From an uncultured Opitutia bacterium (GTDB lineage Bacteria > Verrucomicrobiota > Verrucomicrobiia > Opitutales > Opitutaceae): a stretch of DNA of 61,707 nt. The stretch's first letter is position 1; every line of letters begins with the position of its first letter. Of the stretch, positions 1 to 9,336 are shown piece by piece. The stretch lies in the NCBI GenBank assembly GCA_903900845.1, contig CAIUOU010000082.1, positions 1-61,707 of the forward strand, written 5' to 3'. Below the pieces are notes generated by a model that saw only the letters and a program-made list of their open reading frames with translations, searched no databases and had not been told where the DNA came from. The position numbers and the translations under genes are program-made.

Positions 1-209
1 AGCTTCGCCTTGGCGGAGGCGTAATCGATCGCGCCGGGGATCCGGCCTTCCTTGAAGGACTCGGTGCCGTTGGCGTCGAGGAGGGTCACGGCCTTGGCGG
101 CCACGGCTTTCTGGAGGTCGGCATGGGATATGTCCGGAACCTTGGAGGACTTGGCGGACGCCGCGCCGGCGAGGCCGAGGGAGAGGAGGAGGACGGTGAG
201 GAGTTTCAT
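1..209 (-). CDS. Exported rhodanese-like protein, 5' part only
   Basis: This is the N-terminal 69 codons of a gene that runs off the left edge. It starts at ATG 209-207 with a signal peptide (MKLLTVLLLSLGLAGAASA). After that comes a typical rhodanese opening: a helix (ISHADLQKAV), a strand (AVTLLDANG), then a FKEGRIPGAI turn. Rhodanese domains carry sulfur on a cysteine further downstream, which lies outside the window, so it is unknown whether the protein is active or a cysteine-less binding version. Export points to a periplasmic role. It is divergent from the phosphatase gene to its right, with about 100 bases between them that could hold promoters. Confidence 0.7.
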   Translation of the reverse strand, partial: MKLLTVLLLSLGLAGAASAKSSKVPDISHADLQKAVAAKAVTLLDANGTESFKEGRIPGAIDYASAKAK

Positions 210-310
210 CGCGAAAACAGGTAGGGCCCTCCGGCGCTTTCGCAAGCGACCCTCCACCCCCGCGGTTGCGCCCGCGCGGGATCGCGGTTTCGTCGGAATC
301 GTCGTCCCGC

Positions 311-748
311 ATGCGCCACTTGCTCTTCGTCTGCTCCGGCAACTTCTACCGGTCCCGGTTCGCGGAGGCGGTGTTCAATTTCCACACCACGCGTTTCGAC
401 ACGTCCTGCCGCGCGTTCTCCCGCGGCCTGGCCACCCATCTGGTCGCCGGGGCGGGCGACCTGTCGCCCCACACCCGCGAAGCGCTCGCCTTGCGCAATA
501 TCCCGCGGCACCACACCGCCCGTTCACCGGTTCCTCTCGCGCACGGCGATCTCACCCGCGCCCACCGCGTCATCGCCCTCAAGGAGTCCGAGCACCGGCC
601 GTTGATGCGAAGCCAATTCCCCGCCTGGGAGAACCGCGTGGACTATTGGATGATCCACGACATCGACGCCGCCCCGCCCGCCGATGCCCTCCCGCAATTG
701 GAGGAGCAGGTGCTCGCCCTCCTCCGGAGTGAAGCCGCCTCCGGCTAA
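311..748 (+). CDS. Low-molecular-weight protein tyrosine phosphatase family protein
   Basis: The 145-residue protein opens MRHLLFVCSGN and carries the P-loop C8-x5-R14 (CSGNFYR) followed by SRFAEA, the signature of low-molecular-weight tyrosine phosphatases and related arsenate reductases. ATG 311 was chosen over an upstream in-frame ATG at 266 because the first strand of the fold starts directly at MRHLLFVC. Most family members have a second cysteine in the P-loop (CxGNxCR); here that position is tyrosine. The usual C-terminal DP motif that supplies the general acid is not obvious, though an HDID stretch lies in about the right place. The substrate is unknown and the enzyme could be divergent. 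The next gene starts 33 bases downstream. Confidence 0.7.
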   Translation: MRHLLFVCSGNFYRSRFAEAVFNFHTTRFDTSCRAFSRGLATHLVAGAGDLSPHTREALALRNIPRHHTARSPVPLAHGDLTRAHRVIALKESEHRPLMRSQFPAWENRVDYWMIHDIDAAPPADALPQLEEQVLALLRSEAASG

Positions 749-781
749 CTCCGCCGCGCGCGCCACGTCCACCCTCCTCGC

Positions 782-3700
782 TTGAAAAGCCTCCGCGTCG
801 TCCTCCTTTTGCTCGCCGGCCTGCCGGCCCTCGCGGCAGCGGCCGCCGAGACGGCCCCGTTCACCGCGCGGGAACTCGCGCAGGGCTACCGGGAAGGCGT
901 GGTCATCGCCAAACCGCGTGCCGCCCAGCGCGCGGTCGCCGACGCCGCCGAGGCCCGCGAGGGACTACGCCTGCGACGCCGTTGGGACCGCCTCGACGGG
1001 ATGCGCCTGCTCGAGCTCCCCCCCGGCGAAAGCCCCCCGCAGGCGGAGGCGCGCCTCCGCGCCACCGGCCGCTACGAGTTCGTGCAGCGCGACACCATCC
1101 GCGCGGCCCAGGCCGTGCCCAACGACCCGGACTTCGCCTCCCGCCAGTGGCCCCTGCGCAACGACGGCTCCAACAACGGAATCGTCGGCGCCGACATCGG
1201 GGCCACCCGGGCGTGGGACGTGCGCTCAGAGGCCCCGGAGATTGTCGTCGCGGTGATCGACTCCGGCGTGCGCTACGACCACGCCGATCTCGCCGCCAAC
1301 ATGTGGACGAACCCGCGTGAGATCGCGGGCAACAACCGGGACGACGACGGCAACGGCTACGTCGACGATGTGCACGGCATCAACGCCATCGCCAACAACG
1401 GCAACCCGCTGGACGACCTGGGCCACGGCACACATGTGGCGGGCATCGTCGGCGCGGTCGGCAACAACGGCCTGGGCGTCGCCGGCGTGGCCTGGAAGGT
1501 GCGGCTCATGGCGCTGAAGTTCCTGCGCGGCGGCACCGGCACCAGCGCCGGGCGCGGCGCCACCTCCGACGGCATCGAGTGCATCGACTACGCCATCCGC
1601 CACGGCGCGCACATCATCAACGCCAGCTACGGCGCGGCGGCGGGACCGGTCACGCAGTTCGACCCGGCGGAGCGCGAGGCGATCCTGCGCGCCCGCGCCT
1701 CCGGTGTCATTTTTGTCGCCGCGGCCGGCAACGACGCCGCCAACATGGAGCTCCTCGCCCATTACCCCGCGAGCTACCGCCTCGAGAACGTCATCGCCGT
1801 CGCCAACTCCACCGCGCGCGACGACGCCTCCATCTCCAGCAACTTCGGCGCCGGCTCGGTCGAGCTCTTCGCGCCCGGCACCGAGATCTGGTCCACCTGG
1901 TACACCACCGCCACGCCGTACGCGCTGCGCTCCGGCACGTCGATGGCCGCGCCACACGTCGCCGGCGCGCTCGCCCTCCTCCGCGCCCATTTTCCCGGGG
2001 ACACCTACCGCCAGGTCATCAACCGCCTACTCCGCTCCGTCGACCCCGTGCCCGCCTTCCGCGGCCGGGTGCAGACCGGGGGACGGCTCAACCTCGACCG
2101 AGCCTTGCGTTCAGACGACCACCGTCCGTTCAACGACGACTTCGCGCAGCGCTCCCGGCTCGCCGGCAACAACTTCAGCGTGCGCAACGTGAGCACCGGC
2201 GCCACGACCGAGAGCGAGCCCGCCGTCGCCGGCCTCAACGGAGCCGCGTCGCTCTGGTGGGAATGGGTCCCGACCCAGAGCGCCACCGTGCGCATCTCCA
2301 CCGCGGGCAGCGCCTTCGACACGCTGCTCGGCGTGTTCAGCGGATCCGCGCTCGACGGCCTCACCCCCGTCGCGGCGAACGATGACGACGCGGGACTACC
2401 GACCTCGCGCCTCGAGTTCGCCGCCGAGGCCGGCCGTTCCTACCAGATCGTCGTCGCGGGGAAAAACGGCGGCGCGGGGCTGCTGCTCCTCGACCTCGGC
2501 GCGATCGCCCCGAACGACCGTTTCGCGAGCGCCCAGATCATCACCGGCCGCTCCTCCGTCATCGATTCCGCCAACGCGCAGGCCTCCCTGGAGCCCGACG
2601 AGCCGCGGGTCCTCGGCTTCACCGGAGGCAAGTCCCTTTGGTACCGCTGGACCGCGCCGGCCACCGGCCGTTTCCAGGCTGCACTCCGCAGCGATGGTTT
2701 TGATCCGCTGCTCGCCGTCTACACGGGATCCGCCCTCAACGCGCTCACCTTGGTTGACTCCAGCGACAACGCCGACCCGAGAACTGCCGGCACCACGCCA
2801 TCCACCACCGCGATCGTCACGATCGAGGCGCGGGCCGGCGTCACCTACCACCTGCAGGTCGACGGCAAAGCCACCGGCTCCACGCCCCCCAGCAACGCGC
2901 CGTTCACCCTCACGTTGAACGACTCGATCTGGCAGGGCCTCGCCGGCAGCAGCGTCACCTGCGCCCCGGTGATCGGTCCGGACGGCGCCGTTTACGTGGG
3001 CAGCACCGACGGCGTCTTCCACGCCTTCAACGCCGACGGCTCGCGGCGCTGGCCGGCCATCAAGCTCGACGCCGCCCAGGATACCTCGGCCGCCGCCATC
3101 GGCCCCGACGGGACGCTTTACTTCGGGGCCGGCTCGACGGTGGCCGGCAACGACGCGCGTCTCTTCGCCCACGACAGCCGCACCGGAGAGAAGAAATGGG
3201 AGATTGTCGTCGGCACCGGCTACAGCGCGAACAACGCCGTCGCGATCGGCGCCGACGGCACCATCTACCTCCGGCACGAGGCGGCAACCCCGTCCGCCTC
3301 GCGTTTGTTCGCCTTCACCGACCTCGGCACCTCGGCCGCGGTGAGATGGTCGGCGCCCATCCCCGGATCGTCCTACGCCTCCGCCGTCACCGGCCGGGAC
3401 GGCACGATCTACCTCGGATCGGACGACGCCGCGACGCGCCACCGCTTCTACGCCCTCAACCCCACCGATGGTTCCGTGAAGTGGTCGCTCCCGACTGATA
3501 ACGCGGTCTACACCGCAGCGGCGATCGATGGCGCGGGCAACCTGTACTACGGCACCCTCACCTCCGGTCGTCTCTACTCCGCGACCTCCGCGGGAGCGTC
3601 GCGCTGGGTCTACACGGGCGCCAGCCTCGGCACATCATCCTCGCCCGCGCTGAGCCCGGATGGCGCCACGGTCTACTTCGCCGCGTACGACGGTAAACTC

Positions 3701-5086
3701 CACGCCGTGCAGACCGCCGACGGTTCGGCGCGATGGGCTTTTCCCCTCGGCAAGGAGGCCCGCGCCTCGTCGCCGGCGGTGGACGCCAACGGTGTCGTCT
3801 ACATCGGTTCCTACGACGGGTTACTGTACGCCGTGAACCCCGACGGTACCCTGAAGCGGACGTGGTCCACCGCCGGCATCGTGCGCTCCTCACCGGCCAT
3901 CAGCGGATCCACCCTTTACATCGGTTCCAACGACGAGGGGGTCTACGCCTTCGACATCGGCGCCGGCGCCGCCGGGCCGTGGCCCCAGTATCGCCACAAC
4001 GCCCGGCGCACGGGTCGCGCGGAGGTCGAGCCGTTCACCATCACCGCGCCGCCGCTCACGCAGACCGCCGTGCTCACGTTGCCTCTCACGCTCAGCGTCA
4101 CCGTCAGCGGCCGGGGACCATTCAGCTACCAATGGCTCAAGGACGGGACACCCGTGCCGGGCGCCAGCGCCGCCGCGTTTACCATACCCGAGGTCTCCGC
4201 CGGTTCCGCCGGCACCTATCGCGTCCGCGTCACGGGACCGGAGGGCACCCTCGAGTCGCAACCGGCGGTCGTGACCGTCGAGTCGCCCGTGGTGGGTCGC
4301 CTGGTCAACCTGTCCGTTCGCACCGCCGCCGGCACCGGCGCGCAGACGCTCACCGTCGGATTTGCGGTGGCAGGCACCGGCGACAAACCCGTGCTCCTGC
4401 GCGCGATCGGCCCCGCCCTCACCGGCTTCGGGGTGGAGGGCGCGCTGGCCAACCCCGCGCTGCGGCTTTTCTCCGGCTCCTCCGCCGTGGCCGAGAACGA
4501 CGATTGGGGCACCGCGGGCGGCCTCACGGCGGTATTCTCCGCCGCCGGTGCTTTCGCGCTGCCCGCCGGATCGGCTGATGCCGCGCTGCTGCGGCCCGTC
4601 CCGCCCGGTTCCTACACCATGCAGATCGCCGGCGCCGGCGCCGCCACCGGGATCGCCCTCGCCGAACTGTATGACACCGATGCCACCGGCCGCTCGCGGC
4701 TCGTGAATGTCTCGGCCCGCGCGCACGTGGGCACCGGCGCCGGCATCCTCATCGCCGGCTTCACCGTCTCCGGCAACGTTCCCCGGCCGGTCCTGATCCG
4801 CGGCGTCGGCCCCGGCCTCGCGCCGTTCGGGGTGGCGGGCGCGCTGGCGAACCCCGCACTCACCATCTACCGGGGAAGCGCCGTCGTCGCTGACAACGAC
4901 GACTGGGGCGGCGGCGAGAATCTCGCCGCCGCTTTCCGCGCCATCGGCGCCTTCGCCCTGCCCTCCGCTTCCAGCCGCGACTCCGCCTTGCTCGTGACGC
5001 TCACCCCCGGCTCCTACACCGCGCAACTCACGGGCGTGAACAACGCGACCGGCGTCGCGCTGGTCGAGATCTACGAGGTGCCGTGA
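782..5086 (+). CDS. Secreted S8 subtilase with beta-propeller, Ig-like and tandem C-terminal domains
   Basis: This 1434-residue protein starts at TTG 782 and has a signal peptide (residues 1-22) and a prodomain. The subtilisin-type peptidase has catalytic D160 (VIDSGV), H215 (GHGTHVAG), oxyanion N317 (AAAGND) and S387 (GTSMAAPH). Two bacterial pre-peptidase-like beta modules follow at about residues 460-710. A run of PQQ/WD-type propeller blades (IGPDGAVYVGS and similar) covers about 717-1079, then an Ig-like domain (about 1083-1168, YQWLKDG) and two copies of a roughly 130-residue C-terminal repeat beginning RLVNLSVR (about 1171) and RLVNVSAR (about 1304). The protein is probably secreted or surface-bound and degrades extracellular protein. 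The final repeats also occur in the gene at 11859-13784. The TTG start is the only plausible one in front of the signal peptide. Confidence 0.85.
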   Translation: MKSLRVVLLLLAGLPALAAAAAETAPFTARELAQGYREGVVIAKPRAAQRAVADAAEAREGLRLRRRWDRLDGMRLLELPPGESPPQAEARLRATGRYEFVQRDTIRAAQAVPNDPDFASRQWPLRNDGSNNGIVGADIGATRAWDVRSEAPEIVVAVIDSGVRYDHADLAANMWTNPREIAGNNRDDDGNGYVDDVHGINAIANNGNPLDDLGHGTHVAGIVGAVGNNGLGVAGVAWKVRLMALKFLRGGTGTSAGRGATSDGIECIDYAIRHGAHIINASYGAAAGPVTQFDPAEREAILRARASGVIFVAAAGNDAANMELLAHYPASYRLENVIAVANSTARDDASISSNFGAGSVELFAPGTEIWSTWYTTATPYALRSGTSMAAPHVAGALALLRAHFPGDTYRQVINRLLRSVDPVPAFRGRVQTGGRLNLDRALRSDDHRPFNDDFAQRSRLAGNNFSVRNVSTGATTESEPAVAGLNGAASLWWEWVPTQSATVRISTAGSAFDTLLGVFSGSALDGLTPVAANDDDAGLPTSRLEFAAEAGRSYQIVVAGKNGGAGLLLLDLGAIAPNDRFASAQIITGRSSVIDSANAQASLEPDEPRVLGFTGGKSLWYRWTAPATGRFQAALRSDGFDPLLAVYTGSALNALTLVDSSDNADPRTAGTTPSTTAIVTIEARAGVTYHLQVDGKATGSTPPSNAPFTLTLNDSIWQGLAGSSVTCAPVIGPDGAVYVGSTDGVFHAFNADGSRRWPAIKLDAAQDTSAAAIGPDGTLYFGAGSTVAGNDARLFAHDSRTGEKKWEIVVGTGYSANNAVAIGADGTIYLRHEAATPSASRLFAFTDLGTSAAVRWSAPIPGSSYASAVTGRDGTIYLGSDDAATRHRFYALNPTDGSVKWSLPTDNAVYTAAAIDGAGNLYYGTLTSGRLYSATSAGASRWVYTGASLGTSSSPALSPDGATVYFAAYDGKLHAVQTADGSARWAFPLGKEARASSPAVDANGVVYIGSYDGLLYAVNPDGTLKRTWSTAGIVRSSPAISGSTLYIGSNDEGVYAFDIGAGAAGPWPQYRHNARRTGRAEVEPFTITAPPLTQTAVLTLPLTLSVTVSGRGPFSYQWLKDGTPVPGASAAAFTIPEVSAGSAGTYRVRVTGPEGTLESQPAVVTVESPVVGRLVNLSVRTAAGTGAQTLTVGFAVAGTGDKPVLLRAIGPALTGFGVEGALANPALRLFSGSSAVAENDDWGTAGGLTAVFSAAGAFALPAGSADAALLRPVPPGSYTMQIAGAGAATGIALAELYDTDATGRSRLVNVSARAHVGTGAGILIAGFTVSGNVPRPVLIRGVGPGLAPFGVAGALANPALTIYRGSAVVADNDDWGGGENLAAAFRAIGAFALPSASSRDSALLVTLTPGSYTAQLTGVNNATGVALVEIYEVP

Positions 5087-5124
5087 GGCACGCGGGCTAG
5101 AAAACGCTTCCCACGCTCCGCGGC

Positions 5125-5153
5125 GGCGGCCACAAACGGCCCCGGTGGCCGCC
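5125..5153 (+). terminator. Stem-loop after the subtilase gene, possible terminator
   Basis: A perfect 9-bp inverted repeat (GGCGGCCAC / GTGGCCGCC) with an 11-base loop lies 38 bases after the subtilase stop codon and upstream of pyrB. No T-tract follows, so intrinsic termination is only a possibility. Confidence 0.3.
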
Positions 5154-5237
5154 CGATCGTCGACGAAATCCCGGAATGCCCGAGCCGTGTCCCCGCGGCC
5201 GGGCTCCGCCGTTCCGGTCCACGCCGCCGCCGCACCG

Positions 5238-6176
5238 ATGCCCTGGACCCGCCGCCATCTCCTCACGCTCGAAGAGCTCTCCCGCGCCGAGATCGACCAG
5301 ATCCACGCCGCCGCCCGCGTCTTCAAGCGCACCCTGCAGCCCGGCGGCGCCCGCGTGCCCGTCCTCGCCGGTCGCACCATCGTCAACCTGTTCCTCGAGC
5401 CCAGCACCCGCACGCGTCTCGCCTTCGACATGGCCGCCAAGCGGCTCGGGGCCGACGTCATCCCCTTCGACGCCGCCAGCAGCAGCACCACCAAGGGCGA
5501 GACGCTCCGCGACACCGCGGAAAACATCCAGGCGCTGCAGGCCGACATGATCGTCATCCGCCACGCCGCCGCCGGATCACCGCTCTACCTTTCGCGCATC
5601 CTCGACATCCCCGTCATCAACGCCGGCGACGGCGCCCACGAGCATCCCACGCAGGGGCTCCTCGACACCTTCACGATGATCGAGCACCTGGGCGACCTGC
5701 GCGGCCGCAAGGTGGTCATCCTGGGCGACATCCTTTTCAGCCGCGTCGCCCGTTCCAACATCCACGCCCTCACCAAACTCGGCGCGGCCGTCACCCTCGT
5801 GGGCCCGTCCACCCTGGTTCCCGACTCGTTCACCGCGCTCGGCGTGAAGGTCAGCCACGACCTCCGCGGCGCCCTGGCCGACGCCGAGGTCGTCATGCTC
5901 CTGCGCATCCAGCACGAGCGCCAGGCCGCCGGCCACTTCCCCTCGCTTGGCGAGTACACGAGCATGTTCGGCCTCAACAAGGCCCGCGCCTCCTGGCTCA
6001 ACCCGCGCGCCATCATCATGCACCCGGGGCCGATCAACCGCGGCGTCGAGATCGACAGCGAACTCGCCGACGGCGAACGCAGCGTGATCCTCGAGCAGGT
6101 CACCAACGGCATCGCCGTGCGCATGGCTGTGCTCTTCCTCTGCGCCGGCGGCCGGCCGGAGCAGTTGCCCACCTGA
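5238..6176 (+). CDS. pyrB: Aspartate carbamoyltransferase, catalytic chain
   Basis: The enzyme condenses carbamoyl phosphate with L-aspartate, the committed step of pyrimidine synthesis. The 312-residue product has the carbamoyl-phosphate loop S56-T-R-T-R (FLEPSTRTRLAF), the K86 loop (SSSTTKGETL), H136-P-T-Q and a late HPGPINRG motif. The length matches the family. ATG 5238 (MPWTRRHLL) was chosen because the in-frame extension back to 5145 is low-complexity and overlaps a stem-loop. pyrC follows after 23 bases, so the two are probably cotranscribed. No pyrI regulatory-chain gene is adjacent. Confidence 0.95.
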   Translation: MPWTRRHLLTLEELSRAEIDQIHAAARVFKRTLQPGGARVPVLAGRTIVNLFLEPSTRTRLAFDMAAKRLGADVIPFDAASSSTTKGETLRDTAENIQALQADMIVIRHAAAGSPLYLSRILDIPVINAGDGAHEHPTQGLLDTFTMIEHLGDLRGRKVVILGDILFSRVARSNIHALTKLGAAVTLVGPSTLVPDSFTALGVKVSHDLRGALADAEVVMLLRIQHERQAAGHFPSLGEYTSMFGLNKARASWLNPRAIIMHPGPINRGVEIDSELADGERSVILEQVTNGIAVRMAVLFLCAGGRPEQLPT

Positions 6177-6199
6177 CCCCGACCCGGACTTTTCACCGC

Positions 6200-7495
6200 A
6201 TGCCCTCACTCTGGATCCGGAACGCCCGCGTGATCGACCCCGCCGCCCGGCGTGACGCCGTCGGCGACGTCTTCGTACGCGACGGCCGCTTCGTCGACTC
6301 CCTCCCCGCCGCCGAACGCCGTCGCGCGCGACAGGTCGACGCCAAGGGCCTCGTCGCCTGTCCCGGGTTGATCGACGTCCACGTGCATTTCCGCGAACCG
6401 GGCCAGACGCACAAGGAGACCATCGCCACCGGCTCCCGCGCCGCGGCCGCCGGAGGTTTCACCACGGTCGTCTGCATGCCCAACACGTCGCCCGTCGCCG
6501 ACAACCCTGGCACCATCCAGCTGATGAAAGACGTGATCGGACGCGACGCCGTCGTGCGCGTCCTCCCGACGGGCTGCATCACCGTCGGCATGAAGGGCCA
6601 GTCCCTCGCGCCCATCGGCTCGCTCCGCCGCGCCGGCGTGGTGGCCATCACCGACGACGGCGACTGCGTGCAGTCCAACGACCTCATGCGCCGCGCGGTC
6701 GAGTACGCGCGGATGTTCGACCTGCCGGTGATGGACCATTGCCAGGACCACTCGATGACGCAGGGCGCCGTGATGAACGAGGGCGTGGTCTCCACCCGCC
6801 TCGGCCTGCGCGGCTGGCCCAACGCCGCCGAGGACCTGATCGTCGCGCGCAACGCGATCCTCTCCGAGCACACCGGCGCCCACATCCACCTGCAGCACAT
6901 CTCGTCGCGGCACTCGGTGGACATCATCCGCCGGGCCAAGGCCCGCGGCGTCCGCATCACCGCCGAGGCCACGCCGCACCACATCGCCCTTACCGACGAG
7001 GCGCTCGCGACCTACGACACCAACTTCAAGATGAACCCGCCGCTGCGCACCGAGGAAGACCGCAAGGCGGTCATCGCCGGGCTCCGCGACGGCACGATCG
7101 ACATCATCGCCACCGACCACGCGCCGCACACCGACTACGAGAAGGACAAGGAGTTCGACTTCGCGCCCAACGGCATCATCGGTCTGGAAACCGCGCTGCC
7201 GGTCTCCCTCGAGGTGCTCGTGCGGCGCAACCGCTTCCGGCTGCCGTTTGTGATCGACCTCATGACGCGGCGCCCCGCCCAGCTTCTCAACCTGCCGGGT
7301 GGCACGCTGACCCCGGGAGCGGAAGCGGATCTCTGCCTGTTCGACCCGGATGAGACCTGGACCTACGACGCTCGTGCCGGCCAGAGCAAATCGTCCAACT
7401 CCCCCTGGCACGCCCAGAAGCTCACCGGCCGCGTGCGCATGACATTCGTCGCCGGGCGCGCGGTTTTCGCCGAAGGCCGCATCGTCGCGCGCTGA
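6200..7495 (+). CDS. pyrC: Dihydroorotase
   Basis: This amidohydrolase cyclises N-carbamoyl-aspartate to dihydroorotate, the step after PyrB. The 431-residue length matches the long class I bacterial type. Visible motifs are the metal-binding H61-V-H63 in DVHVHFREPGQTHKE, a GGFTTVVCMPNT segment, VMDHCQDH, LHLQHISS and the late metal ligand D306 in ATDHAPH. The pairing with pyrB is typical. A multifunctional pyrBC complex is possible but cannot be judged from sequence. Confidence 0.95.
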   Translation: MPSLWIRNARVIDPAARRDAVGDVFVRDGRFVDSLPAAERRRARQVDAKGLVACPGLIDVHVHFREPGQTHKETIATGSRAAAAGGFTTVVCMPNTSPVADNPGTIQLMKDVIGRDAVVRVLPTGCITVGMKGQSLAPIGSLRRAGVVAITDDGDCVQSNDLMRRAVEYARMFDLPVMDHCQDHSMTQGAVMNEGVVSTRLGLRGWPNAAEDLIVARNAILSEHTGAHIHLQHISSRHSVDIIRRAKARGVRITAEATPHHIALTDEALATYDTNFKMNPPLRTEEDRKAVIAGLRDGTIDIIATDHAPHTDYEKDKEFDFAPNGIIGLETALPVSLEVLVRRNRFRLPFVIDLMTRRPAQLLNLPGGTLTPGAEADLCLFDPDETWTYDARAGQSKSSNSPWHAQKLTGRVRMTFVAGRAVFAEGRIVAR

Positions 7496-7564
7496 AGGGT
7501 CCGCCGCGGCACCGGGCTTTGACGCGTTGCGTCACGCGCCTTGCCCGGCCACGCTGCGCCCACC

Positions 7565-8401
7565 ATGCCCGAAGCCGTCACCTACGTCGTGGGCGCCCTC
7601 GAGGTCGCGCTCGTGGGCGCGGGCGCCTTTCTGCTTTGGCGGCGCATCCTTTCCCCGGAAGCCCGGGCCAGCCGGCCGTCCCCGGCCCTGCCGGTCTCCG
7701 GGGCACCTCTGATCGATGTGTTCATGTTCCTGTTCTTGGTCCTGAGCGCGACCTTCACGGGTTCCCTCCTGGCGGCACAGGTCGCCGCGTTGGCCGGCTC
7801 GCGGACGGGCGGTGCAGCCGCCATGATCGTCAACGGGGCGGGAACCCAGCTCGGGATGATGGCCGGCGCACTTCTTTTCCGGTGGCGCGTCGAGCGCGGC
7901 GGCGTGAGCGCCGGCATCTTCCCGGTCGCGGTGGTACGGGAGGGAATCGGCACGTTTCTGCTCTGCCTTCCCGTCATCGTGGTCGTGGGCTCGCTTTGGG
8001 AGCAGCTGCTCAAGCTGCTGGGCTTGCCCGTGGAGAAACAGGATCTCGTCGCGCTCTTCGCCAACGCGGATTCGCCGTGGGTGCTCGCGGGCATGATCAC
8101 GCTCGCCGTGGTGATCGCCCCCTTGGCCGAGGAATTGGTTTTTCGCGCCGGGCTCTTCCGCCTGCTCCGCGGGCACGTGCCTCGCGGCGTGGCGCTGCTG
8201 CTTCCCGCGTCCGTCTTCGCCGCCTTGCACGTCAGCTGGAGCACTTTGCAGGGACTGGTGAGCCTCGCGCCGCTGCTCGCCCTGGCCGTGGTCCTCTCGC
8301 TCGCCTACGAGCGCTCCGGAAGGATCGGCACGGTCATCATCGCGCACGCCTGCTTCAATCTGAACACGATCGCGGTCATTCTCTCCGGACTCGATCCATG
8401 A
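7565..8401 (+). CDS. CPBP (CAAX/Abi-type) intramembrane metalloprotease
   Basis: This 278-residue multi-pass membrane protein has about seven hydrophobic segments. It carries the three family motifs: E189-E190-x3-R194 (EELVFR), H222 (FAALHVSW) and H261-x3-N265 (HACFN), which together form the metal-dependent active site of glutamic/CAAX-type intramembrane proteases. The substrate cannot be predicted. The start at ATG 7565 was preferred to ATG 7541, which only adds eight residues. The stop overlaps the thiL start by four bases (ATGA), so the genes are probably translated together although no functional link is known. Confidence 0.85.
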   Translation: MPEAVTYVVGALEVALVGAGAFLLWRRILSPEARASRPSPALPVSGAPLIDVFMFLFLVLSATFTGSLLAAQVAALAGSRTGGAAAMIVNGAGTQLGMMAGALLFRWRVERGGVSAGIFPVAVVREGIGTFLLCLPVIVVVGSLWEQLLKLLGLPVEKQDLVALFANADSPWVLAGMITLAVVIAPLAEELVFRAGLFRLLRGHVPRGVALLLPASVFAALHVSWSTLQGLVSLAPLLALAVVLSLAYERSGRIGTVIIAHACFNLNTIAVILSGLDP

Positions 8402-9336
8402 GACGCCTGAGCCCGTTCACCCGCCAGCCCCGCGAATCAGTCGCCGCCCTCGGGGAGGTGCGTCTCATCGCCGCCATCCGCAAGTGGCTCGGCGACACCT
8501 CGCCCCGCAGCCCGTTCGGTATCGGTGACGACTGCGCCGTGCTGCCTTCCGTCCCCGGCGCCAGCCTCGTCACCGTCGACCCCGTCATCCACGGCCGACA
8601 CTTCGACGATTCGGTGCCGCCTGAAGCCGTCGGTGGAAAGTTGCTCAAGCGCAACCTGAGCGACATCGCCGCGATGGGCGGCCGGCCGCGCGCCGCGGTG
8701 CTCGCCGTCACGCTGGACGCCCGGGTGCGGATCCGCTGGCTGGAACGTTTCTACCGCGGGCTCGCGGCCGCCGCCCGGGAGCACGGCGTGAAGATCGTCG
8801 GCGGCGACGTCGCGGAGGCGCCGGGCGTCCTCGCCGCCAGCCTCACGCTGGTCGGCTCGGCGGCGGGACGGCGCATCCTCACCCGCCGCGGGGCGCGCGC
8901 CGGCGACTGGATTTACGTCACGGGTGAACTTGGCGCCAGCCGCGCCAGCGGCCACCACCATGCTTTCACGCCGCGACTGGCGGAGGGCGCCTGGCTCGCG
9001 ACCCGGGCGGAGGTGCGTTCGATGATGGACATCAGCGACGGGCTGGCGAAGGACCTCGCCGCGCTCACTCCGCCCCGTTCCATCCCCGATTTGGAGGCGG
9101 GAAGCCTCCCGCTCCGGAAGGGCGCGTCGGCGAAGTCAGCTCTCACCGAGGGCGAGGATTACGAGCTGGTTTTCGCTGTCGCGTCCCGTGCCGACCGCGG
9201 GACCTTAGAAACAGCCTGGCGGCGCCGCTTTCCCCGCGTGCGGATCACCCGCATCGGACGTTTCCGCGCGATCGGCAAGTCCCGCCGGGGCGCGGCGTCT
9301 CTTTCCACCCTGCATGGCTACGAGCATTTTCGATAG
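8398..9336 (+). CDS. thiL: Thiamine-monophosphate kinase
   Basis: ThiL phosphorylates thiamine monophosphate to the active cofactor thiamine pyrophosphate. The 312-residue product has the family's ATP/Mg motifs FGIGDDCAVLP near residue 40, the VDPVIHGRHF segment, KIVGGDVAEAPG, and MDISDGLAKDL. The reading frame stays open far upstream, but translation most likely starts at ATG 8398 inside the stop of the CPBP protease gene. The 3' end overlaps tsaE by 23 bases. No thiamine riboswitch was seen nearby. Confidence 0.9.
   Translation: MRRLSPFTRQPRESVAALGEVRLIAAIRKWLGDTSPRSPFGIGDDCAVLPSVPGASLVTVDPVIHGRHFDDSVPPEAVGGKLLKRNLSDIAAMGGRPRAAVLAVTLDARVRIRWLERFYRGLAAAAREHGVKIVGGDVAEAPGVLAASLTLVGSAAGRRILTRRGARAGDWIYVTGELGASRASGHHHAFTPRLAEGAWLATRAEVRSMMDISDGLAKDLAALTPPRSIPDLEAGSLPLRKGASAKSALTEGEDYELVFAVASRADRGTLETAWRRRFPRVRITRIGRFRAIGKSRRGAASLSTLHGYEHFR

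Noticed and set aside
7520-7534. Small hairpin TGACGC GTT GCGTCA before the CPBP protease gene
   Set aside because: A 6-bp stem with no T-tract or context is common by chance in such GC-rich sequence.
7519-8397. Upstream extension of the thiL frame through the CPBP protease gene
   Set aside because: The extension is an arginine-rich frame overlapping a clear membrane protease gene. ThiL homology begins at ATG 8398.
8200-8400. Possible thiamine riboswitch for thiL
   Set aside because: thiL starts inside the preceding gene's stop, and no conserved THI-box elements were found upstream.
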